NCBI GenBank assembly: GCA_018402485.1
Contig: JAGYIY010000001.1
Coordinates: 404,001-468,000, forward strand
Direction of reading: 5' to 3'
Source: Roseivirga sp.
Lineage (GTDB): Bacteria; Bacteroidota; Bacteroidia; Cytophagales; Cyclobacteriaceae
DNA length: 64,000 bases
This document shows, piece by piece, positions 56,771 to 64,000 of this stretch (positions within the stretch are counted from its first letter, which is position 1; the number at the start of each line of letters is the position of its first letter). A program made the translations under genes and the position numbers. The notes under the pieces were generated by a model that was not told the origin of the DNA, made no database searches, and worked only from the letters and a program-made list of their open reading frames with translations.

Positions 56771-58197
56771 CAAAACTGAAAATAAATAAAGTCCTGCTTA
56801 GGTCCCGAAAACCATAGGATACAAAAACATAATACGTAATAAAACACCCATCTAATGACTCTATGCCAATCCAAACCAAATTTTTCAATAGCAAACTTAC
56901 CTTCACGACCTAGCCATTCGATTACTAGAAACACTAGAATCAATACCAACGTAATTTTAGGAAATACCTCTGGTACCTTGAAAAGAGAAATGCTGAATAT
57001 CTCTTCCAAGTAATCAATAGCACTCGACATACTTTCTGCTCTAAAAAAATCCACGCAAGTACGGTTAGAGAAAAAGTCAATAGTACATTTACTAAGTCCT
57101 TAAAGCCTGGAAATATCTTACCCTTGGCAATCACCTCTATATTTGATCTATTCTTTCCTGCTATGAGTAATGGGAGAAAGTAAAGCGCGTTGAGCCCCCA
57201 TGCAACAAAAGTCCAATTTGCACCATGCCAAAATCCACTTACCAAAAATATTATAAACGTATTACGGATTTTTCCTCGCATACCTGTCCTACTTCCTCCT
57301 AGTGGTATATATAAATAGTCCCTGAACCATGTGGAAAGTGATATATGCCATCTCCTCCAAAATTCTGCAATATCTCGTGAGAAATAAGGGAAGGCAAAAT
57401 TTTGCATTAAATTGAACCCAAAAAGTCTAGAAACCCCGATTGCTATATCTGAATAACCAGAGAAATCACCATAAACTTGAAAAGCAAATAGTACTGCACC
57501 AAGGACTAAGGTACTTCCGGAATATTGGTCACTATTATTAAAAATCTCGTTTACAATCGTAGCACAATTGTCGGCTATCACCACTTTCTTCAAAAGGCCC
57601 CAAAGAATTTGACGCATTCCGTTTTTAGCTTTCTCAATATCGAAATTTCTTTTTGATAGAATTGCGGTAATAAATTACTAGCACGCTCAATTGGACCCGC
57701 AACTAACTGCGGAAAAAACTAACAAAAGCTGCGAAATCAACAAAGCCCTTTGCTTGATCCATTTTACCTTTATATAGATCAATGGTATAACTCATAGTTT
57801 GAAATGTATAAAAACTAATTCCTACCGGGAGTACTATAGCTAGCGAAGAAGAGGATAATTCAAGGCCAAAAAGCGTAAAGGCATCTATAAAACTTTCAAC
57901 AAAAAATTTGAATATTTAAAAAACCTAAAATACCTAGGTTAGTAAAAATACTTATTCTCAAGAAAAGCTTCTTCTTTGCTTTATTTATGGTAGAGGTGAT
58001 CTTTTGACCACAAATAAAGTCCACAATAGTACTTAGCAATATCAAAGTTAAAAATTGCCAATCCCACCAGCCATAAAAGAAATAACTAGCAATTAAAAGT
58101 AGAAGATTCTGCCCTCTAAGGTTTTTACCAAGTACAAACCAATAAATGATAAATACTATTGGTAGGAATATTAAAAACTCAATAGAGTTAAAAGCAT
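56770..58197 (-). CDS. MBOAT family O-acyltransferase (AlgI-like, multiple frameshifts)
   Basis: Polytopic acyltransferase that would pass acetyl groups across the inner membrane for polysaccharide O-acetylation. Fragments read FNSIEFLIFLPIVFIIYW, YFFYGWWDWQFL, LPVGISFYTFQTMSYTIDLY (from the frame between the open pieces), FWRRWHISLSTWFRDYLYIP and GFWHGANWTFVAWG, including the conserved His residues. The span equals ~475 residues, normal size, with about five homopolymer indels. The start ATG at 58197 overlaps the flippase stop by one base. Confidence 0.85.
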
Positions 58198-59691
58198 TAA
58201 TCACTCTTTTGGTATAATCTCTAAAAACAATCGAACTAAAGTAGTAAACACCTAACCCCAAACTAAATGGTATTGCAGCGTACGCGAAATACAGGAATAA
58301 ATTACTTATGCCCATAGTTGAAGGCATAAATGGCTTTATCAAATAAACCGAAGCCAAGACTACCAAAAGTGGTACAATGAAAGGTTTTAAAATCCTAAAA
58401 GGTGCTTTGCCATATTAACATCGAATACTTTTTGGAGAGCAATAAGGTAAAACACTGCCTGAAACAAAAACGCTATGAATTTGAAATACGCGAAAGACAT
58501 GAGGCCTAATAATCCAATAGTAGAAACGATACCTGCCCAAAAATAAGAGGCTGAATTACTCCGGAAACATAAAGTAGTTTTACTCGTTCCTTCGCGACTA
58601 AAATGACACCTGATGGATAAGTTATAAAACTAAACACATAGCTCCCGACTAAAACTTTTGCAATAGGAATAGATTCAACATACTCAACACCCACCCAACT
58701 AAGAACAAAATGATTTGAAGTCAAGGCAATTATTACAACACTAAAAGCGGTGATTGGCAAATAGAGCTCAAGAACATGAAAGAAAAGCTGTTGTAAATGT
58801 TTATCATTCTTAAGTCCTACATAATGGTTGAACTTCGCAATAAATGGAGTATATATAATACCAAAACCGCTCTGAAATACGTAATAATGGCAAGGCCAAT
58901 GGCGTATATGGCTACCTCTTTAGCCCCTAACAGTTTAGCAAGAGCAAAGGAATCCAATTCATAATATAGTATCCAGCTAATAGTCAAGAAAATAGAATTA
59001 AATGCTAGGTTTTTGGTCTTAATATAAATCTCCTTTCTAAAACGAAATGATTTGAAAAAGTCAAAAGTGGGTATTTGTAAAACTTGCCCAGCATCATAAG
59101 TCCAACGACAACCGCGGTCATAGTACAACACTGTACAAAAATAAAATACTCAACCAAGAGGTACTTTCCCTTAGAGAAAAAACAAAAACTGAAAGAATTT
59201 TAATCGCATTGGTGAAAACGAGAACTCTTTGAAATTTGTAATCCTCAAGTCGAATTGCAAATACGATTTGAATTATTCTTTGAATAACAAGAATAGGACA
59301 AGCTGCGGCCAAAACGTATAGTAGCTTTGAAGCCACTCCAATCTCATATTGTCCCTGTAGATCACTTATTAGAATTGTGGGATCTTTTGCTAGAAATAAA
59401 ATTCCCAACGCAAAAAGGCAGCCAAAGAACATAAATAACGCACCGCTAAAACCCAAATAGCTAATCTCTTCATTGAGGTCTTTTTCGCATAGCTTTCAGC
59501 TGCATATTTCATTCCAGCGCCCAGAAATCCAAAATCAGCATAGGATAAAAAAGAAAGGCAGCAATTACAATACTATAGATACCGAAGAGTTCCTGATTAG
59601 AAGAAATAAAAGGCGTGACAACAAAGACTGAGGCAAAGCTTACGGCCAAAGAAATAAATTGCCACAGATAGATCTTTATGAATTTTACCAT
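58197..59691 (-). CDS. polysaccharide flippase Wzx-like (multiple frameshifts)
   Basis: Second MOP-superfamily flippase. It starts KFIKIYLWQFISLAVSFASV. Further pieces include SKLLYVLAAACPILVIQRI, YYELDSFALAKLLGAKEVAI (a typical Wzx motif), VSYVFSFITYPSG-like and SLGLGVYYFSSIVFRDYTKR near the end, in several frames. The span of ~497 residues is right for Wzx. It lies between the methyltransferase and the MBOAT gene and would export this cluster's lipid-linked unit. Confidence 0.82.
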
Positions 59692-59712
59692 CTATGAGCT
59701 AAAAGGAATGAA

Positions 59713-60510
59713 TCAAGATATCTTTTGACAAACAAAATGTTTTAGCGTACGTCCTTTTGTGCCTTTAACCGTTGGTAGTTTAGTATCCATAAGTTCCACC
59801 AAATCAAATGAAGCCTCTTGAATTGCTTTTTCCCAATACCATAATGGATAATCAATGTCTCCTAAAAATGGATCATAAAGAAAACCACCTTCTGATACTT
59901 TTTGAACATAAGTCTTATACTTTTTGGTTAGTACATTCCTTAAGGATTTGAGGAATGATTTTGAAATGTTGTAGACATATTTGATATCTATATCCGGTGT
60001 TTCATTGAGAATTATCAAATGACCGTCTGGTTTTAAAACCCTATTGAATTCTGAAAACACTCCCTGAATACTGTCGGCATGATGAACCGCTGAAGATATA
60101 ACAATGAGGTCAATCGAATCATCATCAGCTATTATTGGAGTAAATAAAGCCTGCACCGTACTGATTTTATCCATTTCCCCATCCATAGCCTCTACAACTT
60201 TGGGCAGGTAATTCTGCAAATAGTTTGAGCTGGAATCAGTGGAAATAATAGAGGAAACCTGTTTAAATCTAGATAAATAGGCTGTCAACCAGCCCCCACA
60301 AGCAATGTCCATAATGTTAGCACCTTCTGGTAAATATTTGTCCCAATCAATTAGCTTACTTGCCTCTAGATAATTACAATTAACAGTGAGTTGTTCTAAA
60401 TAACTAAGAGGATCACTCATCCATTGACTTGCTTCCGGATAAAATGAGACTAAACTCTGATCCCATTGCTCTGTGTTCAAATTAACCTGTTCTGGTAACC
60501 AGTTTTTCAT
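59713..60510 (-). CDS. SAM-dependent methyltransferase
   Basis: Intact 265-residue class I methyltransferase. Motif I is NIMDIACGGWLTAYL, followed by ISTDSSSNYL (acidic end of beta2), LIVISSAVHHADS (motif II region) and FNRVLKPDGHLIILNE (motif III), the Methyltransf_11 pattern. In a glycan operon it probably O- or N-methylates a sugar or sugar nucleotide. It is one of the few genes without frameshift in this part. Confidence 0.88.
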   Translation of the reverse strand: MKNWLPEQVNLNTEQWDQSLVSFYPEASQWMSDPLSYLEQLTVNCNYLEASKLIDWDKYLPEGANIMDIACGGWLTAYLSRFKQVSSIISTDSSSNYLQNYLPKVVEAMDGEMDKISTVQALFTPIIADDDSIDLIVISSAVHHADSIQGVFSEFNRVLKPDGHLIILNETPDIDIKYVYNISKSFLKSLRNVLTKKYKTYVQKVSEGGFLYDPFLGDIDYPLWYWEKAIQEASFDLVELMDTKLPTVKGTKGRTLKHFVCQKIS

Positions 60511-60529
60511 ATTATTCTTTCTATGAAAT

Positions 60530-62316
60530 TTAAATTCCTTTTAGGTTTTTTCCATCAAGAGGGCCTATTAAAAGTTCTAATTCTTCCCGGCTTACTCTAT
60601 TTTTAATTAAGTCACCCTCTGAATAGAAGGATAAAATCAACTCATGTAATTTTTCTTTTGATCTAGCAATTGTCAGTTGAGAATCTTCACTAAAAGGAGC
60701 AAGCATAATTTGATTTTCATTTTTGTAATAAATAGATGGGATGCCCAACGACAAAGCCTCAAATAGCGTTTGAGAATAAATAGATATATAAATGTCAGTT
60801 TTGGCAATTAACGTTTTAAAACTTTCATTCTGATAAAAGGAAATATCAAGATCAGAAAAAACTCTTGTACTAAAGATTCATACTGGTCCAAATAGCCGTT
60901 CGGTCTTACCTTCAGTATAATCTCAAAATTATGTCCTTCATCTTTAATCGACTTCAAAACAGATAGAACATCGTAAATGAACTCAAACTCAACTGCTAGA
61001 AAAGAATTTAAATCGATTGGACTAAACCCAGATGTTCCAATGGTAATCGTTGGATTCTTTAAATCTAATTCTCTTTGTTCAATGTCACCATAATAATCCA
61101 TTCTAGGATCTCCAATCACTTCAGCTTTAGGACTAGATTTAAAGTAATTCTCTCTTATCGTTTTACTATATGCATTAATGAAAGTAGCTTTTTTCGCCTC
61201 TCTCCAAAAAGATGAAAATAATAAACCATTTATAATAAAGTATATAGGGATTTCATTTTTATGGAAATAAGACATGATCAGTGAATTTCTCATCCACAAA
61301 TCAGTTACAGGTATCATCAGCACAGGGTTCCTTTTATTGAAAAATCTTTCAATACTTTTTATGTCAGAACAAGCTGAACTTACATCCACTTCTATGATCC
61401 TAAAAATCATCTTGTAAAGCAATGAAGCCAAATCAACGTCTTGCACCATCCATTTATGAGAAAGTGAGGTTTTTGCATTTTCAAAAAGCCGCTTACCCGA
61501 TTTAATGGCCTCTTTGTGATTTCCATAAAAACCCGCCTTTCATTTAAAAAATTAGCCTCTCCAGAGTACGAAGTAGTAACCACTTGTAGGTTTGGGTTTT
61601 TCTTAATTCGTGAATAATGGCATTTGTCGGATGATACTCTTGTATGAAAACGACATTTTTCTTTTAGAGAAAAATCTAATATTAACAATACATGATCCAT
61701 CACTTTAGCCATAAGTCGCTTCAATTTCGAACGAATTGAATTTGAGCTTATGGCGCTGCCCATCCATAGTTTTATTGGAAAGTAATAGACCTGTTTTAAG
61801 TTATCTTCTGAATGAGTAATTCTCTGATGAGCTAACCCAGTTTTATCAAGAATTGATAAAAGATCATTATCTAGAGCAACAAATAGTGTTTTATACGAAA
61901 GCTCTTTTAAATGAATGAATGAAATAAAAAATGACTAAAAAAGACACTTCTGTTAATATGGATAACAAAAATGAATCTCCGAAGCTGATGCCATTATAAT
62001 TAAAAAGGTCATTGCCGTCTTTGTCTTTATACCAGTTATTTAGGAAGAAATGCATCTCTTCTGTTTGCCTATGTAAATAGTGTCGGTCCAAATACTTGTC
62101 AAAAATTGTACGTTATATGACTTCTCTTTCAAACTATGATATAATCCGAAGTCAATAACCATTATCAAGTCGGTTGCCTTATCAACATTTTGTGCACAGC
62201 TCCTCCAATAATTTCTGTCCTGAACAACAAAAAGATTCCTGAAGTCTTTTTTAAAAGATTGTTGATGTAATGAGAACTCACTTAATCACTATAAATATTA
62301 AGATACCAAACGACAT
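60530..62316 (-). CDS. putative surface-glycan transferase, CDP-glycerol glycerophosphotransferase-like (heavily frameshifted)
   Basis: Long gene (~590 residues) read in several frames. The N-terminal half has VVQDRNYWRSCAQNVDKATD, YLDRHYLHRQTEEMHFFLNN and DLFNYNGISFGDSFLL. The C-terminal half has YFIINGLLFSSFWREAKK, YSKTIRENYF, VIGDPRMDYYG and TITIGTSGFSPIDL, followed by SLGIPSIYYKNENQIMLAPF. The last part looks like the GT-B fold of CDP-glycerol glycerophosphotransferase or capsule synthesis enzymes. I do not recognise the N-terminal half. The start at ATG 62316 is a guess. It is at least certain that this is one coding region on the minus strand. Confidence 0.5.
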
Positions 62317-62575
62317 GAGTCAAATCACAACTTACTTTGATCTCAACGTGTAGGCCGTCTTTACTAATGATCATTAAGCTCCAATCTTGATAGAACAACT
62401 CAAAATATTCTCCTCTTCTTGACTATACATAATCAGTAAATCTCATTAAAACACGAATATGTTTTAATTGTAAAAAACAAACCTCTAAGTTTTGAGAACT
62501 CTTGGTACTTGATCTTTTAAGACATTGAATACCTTTTGAAAATTAAGATAATTCGATGATTATATAAAGTTAAGC
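62317..62575. other. 259-bp stretch without recognised gene
   Basis: AT-rich DNA between two frameshifted genes. On the minus strand fragments such as KYQEFSKLRGLFFTIKTY can be read, but they are too short and broken to call. It may hide the true end or start of a neighbour damaged by indels, or a promoter. Confidence 0.3.
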
Positions 62576-64000
62576 CTACTTTTTAGAGATAAGATAATTA
62601 TCATTAATGTAAACGTATGGTAGACTAGAATTGAAAAATGTAAAACTAACATCTTCAAGATTCGAGCATATTGGATATCCGTGTAAATTCAGGCTAGTAT
62701 TAAGGAGCCCCGGTGTCCCTGTAAGTTTAAAGAATTCATTAATTAAGGAATGATACTCCTGATTAAATTTCTTTGAGACAAATTGAGGCCTACATGTACG
62801 GTCATAAGGATGTGTTCCAGCTTTGATTCTTGGATAGTTTTTATCTAATGTACGAAAACCTAATGTCATATATCTTGAAATTATACCCTTTGGATTTATA
62901 AAATAGCTATCAGCTTCTTCTTCCATTATACTAAGTGCAAAAGGCATCCAAAAATCTCTATTTTTAATCATTTCGTTAATGACTTTTATGACTTCTGGAT
63001 CATTAGGATTAGCTAGAATACTTCTATTTCCTAAGGCTCTTGCTCCAAATTCCTCTCTTCCGCGTACCGCTGCCACAATTCCTCCATCAGCGAAAATTTG
63101 GGCGACTTTTGAATGGCTAATCCCTTCTTCTATAATGCATTTGTCCTCGGGAAAAACTTCTTTAAATCACTTTGAATGTTTCGGTCAGTAATATTATTGC
63201 CCAAATAAGTATTGGGTAGAAATTTCGATTCAAAACCGTTTAGATAGAAACATGCACCAATCGACAATGACTCATCAGAACCTGAAGCTGGAACATAAAT
63301 TGAATCCACTTCAGGTAATTCAGAAATTACCATATTCATTTTTATATTCATCGAAACTCCTCCGCTTAAACAGAAGCTTGACAGACCTGTAATATCTTTG
63401 GATTGACTTATTAATTCTGACATAAGTACTTCAACAAACTTTTGAACTGCACCTGCAATATTATCAAAACGATAAGGCTTCAATTTTTCAGAAAGGTATT
63501 GATATAGATCATCTGGTCTTTCATTATGTATAATTTTTCCATCCTCGACTTTTAACAATGGCTCATATACATCCTTATAAACTTTATCTACATATTCAGG
63601 CTTAGCGTATGGATCCATGCCCATTACTTTGAATTCGTGCTCATCGGGCTTCATACCAAGGATCAATGTAGTGATCTTATAAATTCTGCCAATATCACAT
63701 TGATCAGTCGATCTCAACTTCTCTACTCTGTCCCGACCAAAATACCAAAGAGTTTGATTCAGGCCATCGCCAAAACTATCAATAGTGATTACATTACAAG
63801 CCTTATCATTCTTGTCGCTTCCAAAGAATGCATAATAAGCGTGACAAGTATGGTGATCTAGAAAATCTACTTTATCTAGAGCTATAGAACACTGCTTTGA
63901 AACATATTCTTTTAATAATTCTCTGAACTTATCAGTGTCATTTATAAGGTCTTCAATGGTTTCAAACACTTCAAAATTAAGATGAGAATTAGTTGTAATC
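62576..64000 (-). CDS. carbamoyltransferase, NodU/TobZ family (partial at right edge, one frameshift)
   Basis: Transfers a carbamoyl group to a sugar hydroxyl. The N-terminal domain has DFLDHHTCHAYYAFF (metal-binding His residues) and VITIDSFGDGLNQT. A later segment has SSFCLSGGVSMNIKMN and VPASGSDESLSIGAC. The C-terminal YrdC-like/synthetase part has REEFGARALGNRSILA and GTPGLLNTSLNLHGYPI. One base missing near 63145 (FFPRTNAL versus FPEDKCIIEEGISHSK) splits it. The frame is open to base 64000, so the first part of the gene lies outside the window. It belongs to the second polysaccharide cluster. Confidence 0.88.

Noticed and set aside
45463-64000. Treating each fragment right of 45.6 kb as a separate short gene or true pseudogene
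   Set aside because: Neighbouring fragments join into full-length known families by single-base changes in homopolymers, so they are reported as whole genes.
1-64000. tRNA, rRNA or riboswitch genes
   Set aside because: No cloverleaf, rRNA segment or known riboswitch core was recognised by eye; a covariance-model scan would be needed to exclude short ones.

Overview
The window looks like a chromosome segment of a Bacteroidota bacterium, probably a marine Cytophagales member. The support is protein style (Bacteroidota-type dxs, a DPP IV-like S9B peptidase, SLBB export proteins, AbiE/HipBST/HigBA modules), the lack of Shine-Dalgarno sequences, and several upstream boxes that fit the Bacteroidota -7 consensus TAnnTTTG. 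The genus is not determined.

Layout. 0-5.4 kb: core genes (dxs, thioredoxin, a dipeptidyl-peptidase IV-like enzyme, a fatty acid hydroxylase). 5.4-21.1 kb: a first surface-polysaccharide cluster with a WcaJ-type initiating sugar transferase, two Wzi-like outer-membrane proteins, a lipoprotein, a Wzx flippase, a Wzy-like polymerase, five glycosyltransferases, an acyltransferase and an epimerase. 21.2-44.4 kb: an island in which single gene modules alternate with dense blocks of interspersed repeats. The modules are AbiEi/AbiEii, a Fic protein, the Wzz/Wza export pair, two AAA/DUF4143 ATPases, HipBST, HigBA and a WecA-type initiating transferase. 44.4-64 kb: a second, visibly AT-richer polysaccharide cluster. 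It holds rfbB-rfbC-rfbA on the + strand and then one long - strand operon-like run with its own Wzx, Wzy, glycosyltransferases, MBOAT/SGNH O-acetylation pair, two hexapeptide acetyltransferases, formyltransferase, deacetylase, methyltransferase and a NodU-type carbamoyltransferase that runs off the right edge.

Repeats. Two MITE-like families dominate the island. One is 140 bp long in 11 of 12 copies (141 bp in the other) and has perfect 14-bp terminal inverted repeats. The other is 142-146 bp (11 full copies) and has related 13-bp termini that begin with the same ACCGTCAT. They are mixed with GC-rich palindromes, hairpins, three copies of a ~250-bp module and two relics of an IS3-type transposase. 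No intact transposase or integrase is present. Several toxin-antitoxin-like modules carry their own operator-like repeats immediately upstream of the first gene.

Sequence quality. No coding sequence left of about 45.6 kb needs a frameshift. Right of it most genes are broken, nearly always by one-base changes in homopolymers, and correcting these restores normal family lengths. I read this as an assembly or sequencing problem rather than true decay, so those entries are given as whole genes with frameshifts. All coordinates and repeat counts were read by eye.
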